Counted from the first letter of the stretch, positions 47,179 to 59,374 are shown. The stretch is 64,000 nucleotides of DNA from Phascolarctos cinereus (GCF_002099425.1 NW_018344289.1:1116001-1180000), one strand, 5' to 3'. The notes: generated by a model from the sequence alone, not told the origin. Translations and numbers: made by a program.

Positions 47179-47185
47179 TTGCATT
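45986..47185. other. Unassigned AT-rich sequence, possible old LINE, two small microsatellites
   Basis: A minus-strand frame ending SKFNIIRERNQIYNCKLKLN (46,136-46,372) has a KLNNAILNE end that resembles the L1 EN-RT linker, but the rest has no clear match. Microsatellites at 46,619-46,705 (CA/GATA) and 47,146-47,176 (CA). Confidence 0.4.
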
Positions 47186-48180
47186 CCTATGTGTATAAAA
47201 TTTTGAGATTAATGTAAGTAGTCAACCATGATGAAGGTCCAAAAGAGAATTCTTTTACAAATTATGACAAAAGCAAGTTATAAAATCCATAGGGTCATAC
47301 AAGTAGATGAAAGATACAGAGAATATAAGATCCTACTGAGTTTTTTGATGGTCTATTAAGAAAATCTGGTAAAGCAAGTGACACTTTGAATGTTCAACTG
47401 CAACAATGTACCTTTATGAATAAATCAAAATTATGCAAACTTTCATGGAAGGAATAAAAATTACTATAATTTTAATATCCCCCTGAATGTTAGCATGAAA
47501 TGAGGCAATGTGTATCAGATGAAGCTTTATCATTTCTTTATCATAACAATGAAATAACAGGTTGGGTAAGAAACAAAATGAACATGAATTTCAGTGTCAG
47601 ATTGATGACCACTCTAAAACCTTGATCAATCAATCAAGAAATGGAGGCAGAGTGGTACAGTGGAGCAAAAATAAAAGAGTGGTAGCAGAGTTGGAAAAAC
47701 ATTACTCTATTACACCCGACACCCCCCACCACACACACACAAATTTAGAAACAGTCATATACAGAAACAGTTGTATGTGGATATGTTTCTGTGTCTACAA
47801 ACATCTGTATGTATATACACATATTTACATGTGATTATGTGTTTATGTTGGATTGACATTACATGAGTATTTGAGTTGGGTCTTGACTTAAAGAATGAGA
47901 ACATTCTGGGTTAGCTTTGGGAGACTTCGTAGAGTTTTTAAAAACCTGAAGCTTCTCCCATAAACAAATGCCAATCTTTCTAACAATGTTCCTCAGGTGA
48001 TGTTGTGTGGTAAAAGTCATGGAGCCTCACCATTTTCAATTATTAAAAGTTGAATATTATCCAGCGGACCATGGGAATGCAGATGTGGGATATAAGTGAA
48101 CTGAAATATTTATTGATAAAGAATTGCACAGAAAAGGTGTACCAAATGATACTAACAGAGATATTTATAAGCTGAAGAAA
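47186..48180. other. Unassigned sequence
   Basis: A short SINE-head-like string (ggcagagtggtacagtggag, 47,646-47,665) stands alone; remainder unassigned. Confidence 0.45.
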
Positions 48181-51048
48181 AATAAAAGCAGCATTTCACA
48201 TGACTACACATATATCACCTGTTATCAAGTTGTTTGCCCTCTCAATGAGAGGGGGTGGAGATGAAGGAAGGGAGAAAATTTGAAACTCAAAATTTTAAAA
48301 ACAAATGTTAAAAATTGTTTTTATGTGCAACTTGTGAATTACATATACAGGCAAAGTATAGAAATCCATCGTGTCCTATAGGAAACTAGAAGAGGAAGGG
48401 GGTAAAAGAAGGACAGAGGTGATACAAGGGAGGGCAGATTGAAAGAAGGGGACATTCAGAATGCAGGTAAAAACAGAGAAAGAAAATTTAGATCAAGTTC
48501 CCTAACGAATACAGATGCAAAAATTATAAATAAAATATCAGCAAATAGATTACAGCAAATTATCATGAGATTAATATACTATGACCAGGAATGCAGGGCT
48601 GGTTCAATATTAGGAGAACTATCAGAATAGTTAAACAAGATAACTATAAAACAGATACCACGTGATTATCACAATAGATTCAGAAAAGGTTTTTGATGAA
48701 ATAAAACATCCATTCCTATTAAAAACATTAGAAAGCATAGGAATAAATGGAGTCTTTCTTAAAATGGTAAGTAGCATCTACCTAAAACCTTCAATAAGCA
48801 TCATATTTAATGGGGGTAAGCTAGAAGCATTTCCAATAAGATCAGAGGTGAAAAAAGGATATCCATTATCACTACTGTTGTTCAATATGGTACTGGAAAT
48901 GTTAGCTTTAGCAAGATGAGAAGAAAAATAAATCAAAGTGATTAAAATAGGCAAAGAAGAAACAAAGTTATCATTCTTTGCATATGATATCATGATATAC
49001 TTAGAGAATTAAGTAGAAACACTACTTGAAGTAATAAACAACTTTAGCAAAGTTGCAAGCTATAGAATAAACCCACATAAATCATCAGCATTTCTACATA
49101 TTACCAACAAAGCACAACAGCAAGAGATGGAAAGAGAAATTCCATTCAAAGTTGTTGTAGACACTATAAAGTATTTAGGAGTCTACCTTCCAAAAGAAAC
49201 TTAGGAGCTATATAAAACACAATTACAAAATGCTTCCACACAAATAAAGTCAGATCTAAATAATTGGAAAAACATCAGTTGCTCAAAGGTAGGCTAAAAT
49301 AATATAATAAAAATGACAATTCCACCTAACCTAATTTACTTTTCCATTGCTGTGCCAATCAAGGTACGAAAAATTATTTTATAGAGCTAGAAATAATAAC
49401 AAGATTCTTTTGGAATAACAAAAGGTCCAGAATATCAAGGAAACTAATGAAAATAAATGCAGGGGAAGATGGCGTAGCCATTCTACATCTTCAATGGTAC
49501 TATGAAACAGCAATCATCACAACTACTTGGTACTGGCCAAGAAATAGAATGGTGGATCAGTGGAATAGGTTAGGTATGCAAAACACAATAGTCAATGACT
49601 ATAGTAATCTACTATTTGATAAATCCAAAGATCCCAGCTTCTGGGATAGGAACTCACTATTTGACAAAAACTGCTGGGAAACCTGAAAAAGAGTATGACA
49701 GAAACTAGGCATAGACCAAAATATCACACCATATGCCAAAATGAAGTCAAAATGGGTACGTGAATTAGATACAAAGGCTGATACAATAAGCAAATTGGGA
49801 GAGCAAGAAATAGTTTACTTGTCAAATTTATGGAGAACAAAAGAATTCATGACCAAACAGGAGATACAGAACATTATGGAATGCAAAATGAATAATTTTA
49901 ATCATATTAAATTAAAAAGTGTTTCCACAAACAAAGCCAATGCAAAAAAGGATGGGAATGAAGCAGGAAACTAGGAAGGAATTTTTACAGCCAGTGTTTC
50001 TGATAAGGGCTTCATGTCTAAAATATATAGAGAAGTAAGTCAAATTTATAAGAATACAAGTCATTTCTTAATTGAGAAATGGTCAAAGGATATAAATAGG
50101 TGGTTTTCTGACAAAGAAATTAAAGCAATCTATAGTTATATGAAAAAAATGTTCTAAATTACTACTCATTAGAGAAATACAGATCAAAATAACTCTTCAG
50201 TATCACATCACTTCTATCAGATTAGCCAACATGGCAAAACAGAAAATATAAATGTTGGAGAAGATGTGGGAGAATTGGGAAACTAATGTATTGTTGGTGG
50301 AGTTGTGAAATGATCCAACCATTTTGGAGAGCAATTTGGAACCATTCCCAAAGGACTTTGAAATGTGCATATCCTTTGACCCAGCAATAGCACTTCTAGG
50401 GCTGTATCAAAAAGACATCATACAAATGGGGAAAACACCCACATGTACATACATATTTATAACAGCTTTTCCTGTCATGACAAAGAATTGGAAATTGAGA
50501 GGATGCCTATCAATTGGGGAATGGCTGAATTAAGTTGTGGTATATGAATGTAATGGAATACTATTGTGCTGTACAAAATGATGAGCAGGCTGATTTCAGA
50601 AAAACCTGGAAAGACTTGTATGGACTGATGCTGAGTGAAGTGAGCAGAACCAAAAGTATGTTGTACACAGTAACAGCCAGGTTGTGTGATGACTAACTAT
50701 GATAGACTTTGCCCTTCTCAGCAGTGCAAGACATCTCCAAAAGTCTCAAGGTGGAAAATGCTATCCACATCCAAAGAAGGAAGTATCGAGTTTGAATGCA
50801 GATCAAAGTGTACTATTTGCTCTGTTTTTTCTTCTGTTTTTTTCTTCTTTCTTGTGTTTCCTATAATTGGTTCTAATTCTTTCTTACAACATGACTAATG
50901 TGAAAATACATTTAAGAGGAAAGTATATGTACAGCCTATATCAGATTGTGGTGTCTTGGGGAGGAGGAGAGGAAGGAGGGGGAGAAAAATTTAAAGCTCA
51001 AAAGCTTATGGAAGTGATTGCAGATAAATAAAAATATATTAATAAAAG
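48181..51048 (+). mobile_element. HAL1/L1 chimeric insertion with possible TSD
   Basis: 48,189-48,465 matches the 3' UTR of the HAL1-like element (compare 14,500-14,740): gaaggaagggagaaaatttg, aaaaattgtttttatgtgca, gatacaagggagggcagatt. From about 48,466 it is L1 ORF2 in the middle of RT, then the rest of ORF2, a 3' UTR (50,697-51,040) and an A-rich end. aataaaag at 48,181-48,188 and 51,041-51,048 flank the whole unit, suggesting one insertion event, although the repeat is short and A-rich. Confidence 0.75.
48466..50696 (+). pseudogene. L1 ORF2 remnant: RT and C-terminal domain (chimera copy)
   Basis: [40 protein letters not shown] (where DAEKAFD is usual), SFAYDIMIY-type sequence at the FADD position (so the Asp pair is altered), LKINAGEDGVAILHLQWYY, CGRIGKLMYCWWSCEMIQPF-like sequence at 50,265-50,325, FRKTWKDLYGLMLSEVSRTK and the end VTARLCDD before TAA at 50,694-50,696. 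Broken by several stops and shifts. Confidence 0.9.
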
Positions 51049-52091
51049 AGTAATCTATACAAACAATATGGATGAATAAGTAATTCAATGGTTCTTATTC
51101 ATGAGATTTAATCTATCTTAATATTTACTTTGTGTAGCATCATTGAGCAAATTTTCCTTATCTCTGACTGAGCTGACATCCAAACTGTAGATATATCTAT
51201 GAGATTGCCTATTCAAAATAGCTTCATAGGGTTGAAGAGATGAGCCACATCTTGTTTCTTTAGTATTTGTTTAATGTTTACTTAGTTTTTCTTTTCCTTT
51301 AATATTGACTAACAGAATGCTATGCTAGGAAATCTACTTTTTTTTTAATTGAGAATAATGCCTGAGTTCAAATTTGAGCCTGATAGAGCAGTAACAATCC
51401 TGATGAAGCAGGAACACTGCATGTGTTTTCTCCTTTTGCTGTTACAGATCAAAAACCTTCCATGTATTCTCTTCCTGTATGATTCTAGTAAACTGTCCAT
51501 AAAACCTCCATAATGTATTCACATAATATTGAGAACCTTACTTACTCTTGTTCTTTAACTAGTACATCATTAGATTGTCAATCCCTCAATTTTGCTACTT
51601 GGCTGTCTCATTCCTTTTTCAGGTATACATTTCATGTCATGGCATTTACATGGAAATTATGCTTGGTAATAGGCTACAAGGGACTTATAAACACTGTGCA
51701 TATTACCACTGTAATTTCTCTCAAAGGTTATGTAATTAATAGATATCTGAAATACTAAATCCTTATCATACACCTTAATTACATATGGCAGTAAACATGG
51801 AGCAAACACTCCAAAGAACTAGAAATGAATATTACACAGGGCAAGGGAAAGGTGTTTTATGTATATGAGCAAACTTCAATAAATAAAAAACAAGGAACTC
51901 CAAAGAACTCAGGTATGATTTGTTACCATAGAGATAAATGATAGAAGAATATGAACTGACCCAATAAAGAGGGTAAGGAAAAACATAAGTGTTTCATTGT
52001 GACCCTTAAGGTACAAGGAGAAAGTGAGAAAGGTTTTTAGCATATTGTGTGGATTCCTTGTGACAAACTTTTGGGAAGATACAGATGAAAG
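51049..52091. other. Unassigned sequence
   Basis: No gene or confident repeat seen. Confidence 0.5.
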
Positions 52092-52259
52092 TCCTGAAGA
52101 ATTGGGGCAGCTGGGTGGTGCAGTGGAGAGAGCACTGGCCCTGAAGTCAGGAGGACCTGAGTTCAAATTTGACGTCAAACCAAACACTTGACACTTAATA
52201 GGTGTGTGACCCTGGGCAAGCCACTTAACCCCAATTGCCCCCCAAAAAATCCTGAAGAA
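52092..52259 (+). mobile_element. Young tRNA-derived SINE with perfect 10-bp TSD
   Basis: Body 52,102-52,249: ggggcagctgggtggtgcag, tggagagagcactggccctg, aagtcaggaggacctgagtt, gtgtgaccctgggcaagcca, cttaaccccaattgcccccc and a six-base A-tail. The A-box-like ggtggtgcagtgg and B-box-like gagttcaaatt regions are intact, as expected of a pol III promoter derived from a tRNA. tcctgaagaa stands at 52,092-52,101 and 52,250-52,259. The least diverged mobile element in the window; WSINE1-like by memory. Confidence 0.92.
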
Positions 52260-52575
52260 ACAATAATCAGTCATGGATTGAGATTGATGGGGATTGTTGG
52301 AGAGAACTTCTGAATGGATAGATTACAGATCCATGTGAGTATTTCATAATTGAAACAAGGCATTGTTACATAGATAATATGACACTTGGTATGGAATTGG
52401 AATTACTTAGGTTCAGATACTTCCTATGACACAAACCAAACAAGTTATTGATCTTCTTTGATCCTCAGATTCAACTCATAAAAATATAAGTTACAGATGT
52501 GTATACATTGACTTTGCTGTAGAGAATTTCAATATTAGGAGTTACTACACAGCGGAAATCACACCTCTTGCCCTA
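52260..52575. other. Unassigned sequence
   Basis: 52,380-52,470 has faint SINE-like strings (ggaattacttaggttcag); not firm. Confidence 0.4.
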
Positions 52576-52579
52576 CACA

Positions 52580-52740
52580 AGCACTAGCTTTGTGACTCTG
52601 GAAATGTCACTTAGCCTCTCTAAGTCTCCATATCCTTATTTGAAGGATATTTAGGATGATAACAGAATACATTTCACAGCATTGATATCATTATTAAATG
52701 AGAAAATATATGTAAGTTATTTGTAAACAATTCACTATAG
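52580..52740 (+). mobile_element. MIR-type SINE fragment
   Basis: tctggaaatgtcacttagcc, tctctaagtctccatatcct, gatgataacagaatacattt and ttaaatgagaaaatatatgt keep the MIR order. Confidence 0.6.
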
Positions 52741-54198
52741 TAACTAAAAATAGGATCTATGGGAGAACACAATTTAAACTGTATATGCTACAGAGAAATG
52801 AACTGTCTTAATTATAATATACACATTTAATGATAAGGTTCTAATGAAAAAGATGGTGACTGTAATTTACCTGCTTCAAGTTGCAGAGTAAGATATCAAG
52901 GTACTGAGTGCAGTGGAAACTTTTTTTTTTAAATTTTCGTGTAAAAGCTTCCTGACAACGTCCAATCTCTGTCTCTTTCTCTGTCTTTCTGCCTCTGTCT
53001 TTGTGTCTGTCTGACTCTTAGTCTCTGTAATACAAACACACACACACAAATCTGTATATTCTGATTCATTTAGAATTACACAATGTATGCTTAATAAGTT
53101 GAGACACTCAGGATGTCTTTAGGAAGTTCTTGTCATCTGGAATGGAATTATGTCCTTTGTCAACCTTCCAGAAAGAGGCAGTTATTTCAATGATGTTACC
53201 AGATCTAACACAATACAGAACAGGTCTTCTATGCCTGTGTTGTGTCATCTGATAATACAGTTAATACTATATTTGAATATTTGTCAATTTGCTTATTCTA
53301 TAACTTTCATTGCAAACTCTTAGGTACAAGGTACTTTCTCTCTACCATCATCATGATGCAATTATAAATCATGAGAGGATTTTTTTCATGAAAAAAATAT
53401 TTTTTCTCTTTTCAGTAAAAGAAATCTTGACTTATCTCAGACAAAATGAAACAGATAAACATTCAGAAAATTAGCCAACCAAAAAATACTTTGTCAAGCT
53501 TCTCTACTTTAGTCCACAGCATTCCAATAAAAAAAATATTTTAATGATATGGAGATGAGTCAATAATCCATCAGCAAAGGATAATATATTGTAAAATGAA
53601 AGTTGTTAATAAAAAAAACTTGAAAAATTCATGATACAAAGAGACTCAAGTGATGGTTACGCACACAGTGTCACTCCGTTATGTGAAACTGCTTTAGAAA
53701 AGAAAAAAGTTGACCATGAATTTGGATGTAGACTTTTTTTAGTAGTGAAAAACAATTGGAATCATTTGTGCAAGACTGATCCGTCCTAAAATTGAGTGAT
53801 ATAAACAATTAACTCTGCCCTTTTCTGACTGAGGAAAAGCTTTTGAAAGAAAGAAGGGCAAGCACATGTAGTGGCATTTGCTCTTAGAAGCCACTCAACA
53901 ACACAGAATCCATGACAACAATAGAATGAGTACTTGCACAACAGATCCCTTATTGTATACAGAAAGAGGGATTTTTGAAAACATGTTGTAATATAAAGGT
54001 TAATATTACGCATTTTATGTTATATAGTTCAATAACCCCTTAACATGGGACACTAGGAAATCATCTGTATGCCTTTATAGCAACAAAGAGCATCATAATG
54101 TTCTAAAAGACACAATTTGTTTGTGGCACTTCAAGTGCTTACAATAAAATAGAACAATATTTTCCCCAGACGTAGTTTTATAAAAAGTAGAAGCTAGT

Positions 54199-54200
<2 letters not shown>
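52741..54200. other. Unassigned sequence
   Basis: Short CT-rich and CA-rich tracts at 52,970-53,048; otherwise nothing recognised. Confidence 0.5.
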
Positions 54201-54203
<3 letters not shown>

Positions 54204-54263
<60 letters not shown>

Positions 54264-54298
54264 GTATATATATATGTATGCATGTATGTATGTATTTA
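54204..54298 (+). repeat. (TA)n-(TATG)n microsatellite
   Basis: About 46 bases of pure ta, then tatg/catg units to 54,298. Confidence 0.95.
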
Positions 54299-54380
54299 TC
54301 CATTCAATAAGAACTTATTGAGTTTCTACTCTCTGTACAACATAATACTACTAGATGATAAGTGAAAAAAATTTTAAGTA
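54299..54380 (-). mobile_element. L2 3' end fragment, antisense
   Basis: tccattcaataagaacttat, tgagtttctactctctgtac resembles the reverse complement of the L2 3' end (attcaacaaacatttattga, gcctactatgtgcc). Short. Confidence 0.45.
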
Positions 54381-55290
54381 TATGTGATCTTGTGTGCTTG
54401 TAACATAGAAGGTCAGTCAAGATATACATATTGAGGTATGTATGAAACAAAGAAAGAATGAAATGGACAATATGAGATAGGTTACAGAATTTCAAGGATA
54501 GAAGATATTACCATGGGGTAGAGTCATTTTGGTGAAGCTTTGCAGGACTTAAATTACACTCTGATGATTGCTTTAACATTTATAAAAACAATTCAAGGAG
54601 AAAGGAACAGCATGAGCAATAGTTTGTGCTTTAGAACGTTACTAGATGTGTTTCTCTGTGTACTATTCAAATGCTTCAGGTATACAAAGATTAGGAAGGA
54701 TTTGCATGAGAGATGACAAAGAGAACACTTTTCAGATATCAGAAAAGTATGAACAAAATCATAGTTGGGGGGGATCATAAGGAATGTTACTCCTTTCAGT
54801 CCAATTTAGTCAGACAAAATGAATTTGAAGGTAGAGCTAGAAAGATGGGTTGTTAAAATGTACTGGAAGACTGTTTTGACCTCAGGTGATGAGATTATTC
54901 AACTTAATTTTTCATGGATAGGTTTCTTTGAGCACCAAAAATGTAAAAAGTGTAATTAAAAAAAATACAACGAAATGGAATTTGTTTATACTAAATGAGA
55001 GTTCTTGTGGTATTGTAGGAATGTGATAAACTGATTCATTCATTTTTCATTGATGCTATAGACCTAGGCTAGATGTCTTGATGTCAGAACATGTATCAAC
55101 CCCCTTGTAGCTCAATTTCTCCCATTACATAAGGAGTGAAGTCTTCTCTATTCCAATCTTTGTTCTCATATCAGAATTTCAATGTATGTGCATGCTAATG
55201 GCTTCTCAGCTCTGATAACATTTTCATTTCACCTTAGCCACAGAGTGGAAGCATGGTTTACAGCTCATCATCACCCTCAATATACCAATT
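54381..55290. other. Unassigned sequence
   Basis: No gene or confident repeat seen. Confidence 0.5.
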
Positions 55291-55294
55291 AGAC

Positions 55295-56700
55295 AATCAA
55301 TCTGTCAACAAATATTCAATAAGTGCTGATACTGCACTAAGTGCTGATGATATGACATAAATATAAAATATTACCTAACATCAAGGAGCTTACATCATTT
55401 TGGGGAAGATGAACAGACACACACACACACACACACTCACACACACACACATAAAACAAATGCAAAGAAATTTTATAAATAATGGAACTAAGAGATAGTA
55501 TATGGTATATGGGGAGGAGAAGAGATCAAGAAAGGTTTGGTGGAGAGAATTGAAATTGGGTTGAATCTTCAAAAACTAAAGATATGAAGAGACACAGGTA
55601 AAAAGTGAATACATACCAATAATGGAGACTTGGCAAAAGCATAGAATCAGATGGGCACATGCATAGGGAAAAGTAAGAAAGTTATTGTACCTATAATATA
55701 GTGTGTATGAAGGGGACTAATATATAAATAAGACTGAAAAAATTATGGTGGAAGAAGGTTGTGAAGGACTTTAGATGACAACAAAATTTTTATTTTACCT
55801 TAGAAGTAATAAGGAACCCCTGAAGTTTACTGAGGTGGGGAGTAACTTACTTGTGCTTAAGGAAAATTACTTTAATAGAGAATGCATTAACTGTATCAGA
55901 GATGGTAGATCCTTATTCTCATCACTGGAAGTGATGGTAGAAATGACCTAGCCCAAAACACTGATTTTATAGATTAGCAAATGAAGGGAAAATATTAAAT
56001 AGCTTGCCCAATGAATATGTAGAGGCTAGATTTGGAACCAAGTTGCATGACTCCAGAGTCAAATGCTACTTCAAATACTCTAGGCAGGGGAAATAAGGGT
56101 CTGAACAATCATAATGGCCATGGAGAAAATAGAAAGTCAAGGACACATGACATTATAGAAATAACATCAATTAGACTTTCCAACTGATCGGCTACATAGG
56201 TGAAGGGAAGAGAAAATTCAGTGATGTAGTAGAGGTTGAGAACCTGGTTGAATGAAAGGCTGGCGGTGATCTGAAGAAGAAGAGTTAGGTTTTGGGGAAA
56301 AGATAAAGAATTTCATTTTAGATTTCTAAAGTTTGAAAAGCCTATGGGACACTTAGTTTAAAATATCTAAAAAACAATTTAAAAGATATTTAAGCTTAAT
56401 TCATTTTTTTCTATTATCTCCATCATCTAAATGTAAACATTTATAGAATAAAATGTTAAATTTTATATATATATTCTTACATGATTGTTGTGCATGTGTC
56501 AGAGAGAGGAGGGGGAGAGAGAGATAGAAACAGAGACAGAGAGAATGTAAATATGTTCTGGAGTCTTTTGCAAAAATATAAGTATTGATCATATGGTATT
56601 TAGTGAGGTTATCAAGGGCATATTTAGGAAGAAGAGAAGTCCCAAGAGAGAGCCTTGTGGTATGAATAACGTACTTATGGTTGACCAGTTCACATATAGA
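55295..56700 (-). mobile_element. L2 LINE, antisense, interrupted by a SINE
   Basis: From the 3' end: caacaaatattcaataagtg, acatcaaggagcttacatca, then gtgaaggactttagatgaca, ttactgaggtggggagtaac, gtgcttaaggaaaattactt, and after the SINE (55,905-56,100) gaatcatt-type sequence: gttaggttttggggaaaaga, cctatgggacacttagttta, cccaagagagagccttgtgg. This is the order of the L2 ORF 3' half in reverse. A (CA)n repeat lies at 55,417-55,453. Confidence 0.72.
55905..56100 (-). mobile_element. MIR-type SINE, antisense, within L2
   Basis: attttatagattagcaaatg, aatagcttgcccaatgaata, agaggctagatttggaacca and tgactccagagtcaaatgct are the reverse complement of the MIR head and CORE. Confidence 0.7.
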
Positions 56701-57300
56701 TATGCCTTTTTCTTTTTCATCTTTTCCTATCACTACTCATTTTTTACCACCCATCCCTGGCTTACCTTAACCATCCTTCTTTTCTACATCTAATTGTAAG
56801 CATTGAGATTCCCACAGATTCTTTAACTGGGTACACAAACCATGCATGGTTCCTAATAACAACCGAACTGTCACTGTTAGATGGAAATTATTTTATGCTT
56901 TCCTGATTCGATTTTTGCATTATATCTGCTAGTAAATATTATAAAGCTATTTCTTCCATCAGTCCTTTATATAATACTTTTCCCTTTCCCTTGCAGCAGA
57001 GTATCTTTTATTTTAAAAAGACAATCAGGGTCATCCACCATGACTTCCCTCTCTCTCCTATCCCCTATCCCTATACTTCTCATAATTCCTTTCCATTCCT
57101 TTTTTGTTGTTGTTGCTCTATTTTGTGAGAAACAGTTAACCCATTTCCTCTCCAAGGAAACCTCATCAGTGGATGCCCTTGAATACATCCTCTGCAATAT
57201 CCTCTATGAGTTTGCCTTATCAATCCTCTCTTCTCTCCCTCTTCCCTCCTCCATCTTATCAGTCTCTTTGTATTTATTTATTTTAATTTTTTTCTTCATT
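56701..57300. other. Unassigned pyrimidine-rich sequence
   Basis: T- and C-rich on plus; holds a 151-codon open frame (56,881-57,336) of Phe/Leu/Ser/Ile bias that I do not take as a gene. Could be decayed LINE. Confidence 0.4.
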
Positions 57301-57400
57301 TTTACACCTACCTCACAGGATTTTTATGGAGATTAAATGATATAGTATTTTTAAAGTCCTTACCATAGCACCTGGGACATAGTAGATGATTAATATATAT
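57301..57400 (+). mobile_element. CORE/MIR- or L2-type 3' end
   Basis: cacctacctcacaggatttt, gagattaaatgatatagta and gcacctgggacatagtagat fit a CORE-SINE or L2 3' end. Confidence 0.55.
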
Positions 57401-57479
57401 TCATTATATTCCCCTTCTTTTCTATATCTCACCCTTCTTTTCCAAAGGTCTTTTCCTTTGGAAATATGCTTAAATTTTT

Positions 57480-58660
57480 CCTTCCTTAAAAAATAATCAG
57501 ACTTAGATTCTTAAAATCTAGCCAATGGTTCACTAATGTTCAGATTCCTTGAGTCTGGCCTTTATGGTTTATCTTTAATAAACCTTGTCTTTGACTGAAA
57601 GAAGGCTTGAGTTGAATTCCTTCAGACAGGACCTATGTGTTGTGATTTTGGAGCCCCAGCACCCCTAAACCTCTAAACCTCTGTCTAACCCCAAGTTCTT
57701 CTGTAGGCAAGCTGGAAGGTATGTGAGCTTCCCCCCTTCTTTCTGGCCCTGCAGTTAGGGTCACTTTCTAAGCACCTAAGAAGGCTTGGAGGTGATTTTG
57801 GGGTAGACAGTTACTAGGATTTCTTGCACTTGACACTCTCAGGCTCTCAGTCCACTGGTTCTGTGATCAATCATTTTGGTTCCCTGAGGCTTACTTATTC
57901 CCTTCCCTCTACACTCCTGAATCCTCCTTCATGGAGGCTACAGGTAAAAGTTAGAAGAGCTAAAATCATCTTAGCAGATTCCAGACATTCTGTGATCGAT
58001 CATTAAGGAATTTTGAAACACCTCCTTACAACCCTGGTCACTCACTTCTCCCACTCCCTTCCCTTCAGTCAAGAGGGTATCTGTCAACCCCTCTCAGAGG
58101 AGAAGAGAGTTTCACCCTCCTCTCCACCTCTGAATTCACCCTCTACAGCATGGGCCCTACTGTCAATGACCTTGGGCCCTGGGGCAACTTTGGCCTGGAA
58201 GCATCACCCAGATTTAGCACGTCCTGCTCAAGGTAAAGAATCTAGCTTCTGAACTTAGGTAAGCACTCTCTTTTAAAGTTGTAGTTTTAACTGTTAATGA
58301 TAATCCTGAAGGGCGAATATAAATGATTTTAATGGGACTCTTACACATTTGCTTCTCCCTATTTATGGGCTCTGCAATCTTTTCTGTCAGATTTATGTCT
58401 TCTAGAGTACAAGCCATTCACCTACAGTTGGTAACAAACAGGGAGTACCAGCCAATGTACCCCTAATTAATCCCTTGGATGCAACCTGTACTCTGTTCTG
58501 GTCAATCTCCTCTTGGGGATCCCCCTCAAGGCGGGGACAGCTCTATGCCCCTTGCCAGCAGGAAGCAATTTCAGAAGCCAAGACCTCCATCCCTTATCCC
58601 AAAAGAATTTGAGTCCTATTTGTTTTAAGAGGGAGTGATTGGGATGGTAACTGAACCCTT
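57480..58660 (+). mobile_element. LTR/endogenous-retrovirus-like fossil, low confidence
   Basis: 57,480-57,660 resembles an LTR R-U5 region: an AATAAA at about 57,580 followed by a ttgactgaaagaaggcttga stretch. 58,440-58,660 resembles the end of the internal region of a class I element (C/G-rich text, a purine run, then a tgggatgg start). The part between is unassigned. No gag, pol or env domain is recognisable. A degraded remnant at best; family (ERV1-like) is a guess. Confidence 0.3.
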
Positions 58661-58739
58661 AAAAAGAAACATACCTTAAAAAAGAAAATCCCTGCACTTT
58701 TCCTAAATCTCTGTTAGCATGAGGCTGTAATGCACTCAA

Positions 58740-59345
58740 GTGGCATTGCATTGTGGCTATTCCCAATATCCCAATTCTGTTCTCCTCCATTCATCTCAAA
58801 AGTCTCAATTCTTTTCCTTTTCACTATCAAAATTCTGGAAAGAGCTGTTTATGCTTGTCTCTATTTCCTTGACTTTCACTCTTCAATCAATTACAAACTG
58901 GCTTCTGACCACACATGAAACTTCTTTTTCCAAAGTAAATGTTGATCTGCAAAATATAGGCTCTTTTCTACAACACCGCTGATGTGAAAATATGTTTAAT
59001 ATGAATGTACATATATATGCTGTATCATATTGTGTGCCATATTGGGGAGGGAGGTGGGAAGAGAGGGGGAGAAAAATTTTAAATTCAAAAGCATTTGGAA
59101 GTGATTGTTGATAAATCAAAATAAATTAATTTAAAAATAAATACAGGCTCTTTTCCTTAGTCCTCATACAGTTTGAGCTCTCTGATTTTATTCTTCTTTC
59201 CCATGTCTACAATAAATTTCCACTCATCTCTATCTCTTATAATCTCTAGCTTTCTTTGGATTTTAAATCAAGGACCACTTTACATGTATAACCTTTCCTG
59301 ATTTCCCACTTTTCCCAGTTATTAGAGTTATTATGCAACTTAAAT
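58740..59345 (+). mobile_element. L2 LINE, sense, with a small L1 insertion
   Basis: attctggaaagagctgttta, tcaattacaaactggcttct, aaacttctttttccaaagta match the L2 RT region (gaaagagt, ctggcttccg, gaaactgctctcgccaa). After the L1 insertion ctcttttccttagtcctcat continues it, then gatttcccac-type text: aatctctagctttctttgga, aacctttcctgatttcccac, the L2 3' part. An internal stretch is deleted. Confidence 0.75.
58954..59155 (+). mobile_element. Very short 5'-truncated L1 (3' UTR only) with 15-bp TSD
   Basis: Body 58,969-59,140 (172 bases): tacaacaccgctgatgtgaa, aatatgtttaatatgaatgt, gggaagagagggggagaaaa and an A-rich end. atataggctcttttc (58,954-58,968) and atacaggctcttttc (59,141-59,155) are the L2 target duplicated, 14 of 15 identical. 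Matches the 3' UTR at 38,400-38,554. Confidence 0.93.
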
Positions 59346-59374
59346 AATTTAAAATCAATAGTTTTTATAAAAAC

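Noticed and set aside
47562-47834. 90-codon plus-strand frame as a small gene
   Set aside because: Its second half is a CA/TATG-rich tract and its first half has no family or regulatory context.
52102-52180. tRNA gene
   Set aside because: The tRNA-like A- and B-box strings belong to a SINE with A-tail and target duplication; no acceptor-stem folding expected.
56881-57336. 151-codon open frame with hydrophobic stretches that could pass for a membrane protein
   Set aside because: Phe/Leu/Ile/Ser bias follows the T-rich strand; no domain, no CpG or splice context, no ortholog I recognise.
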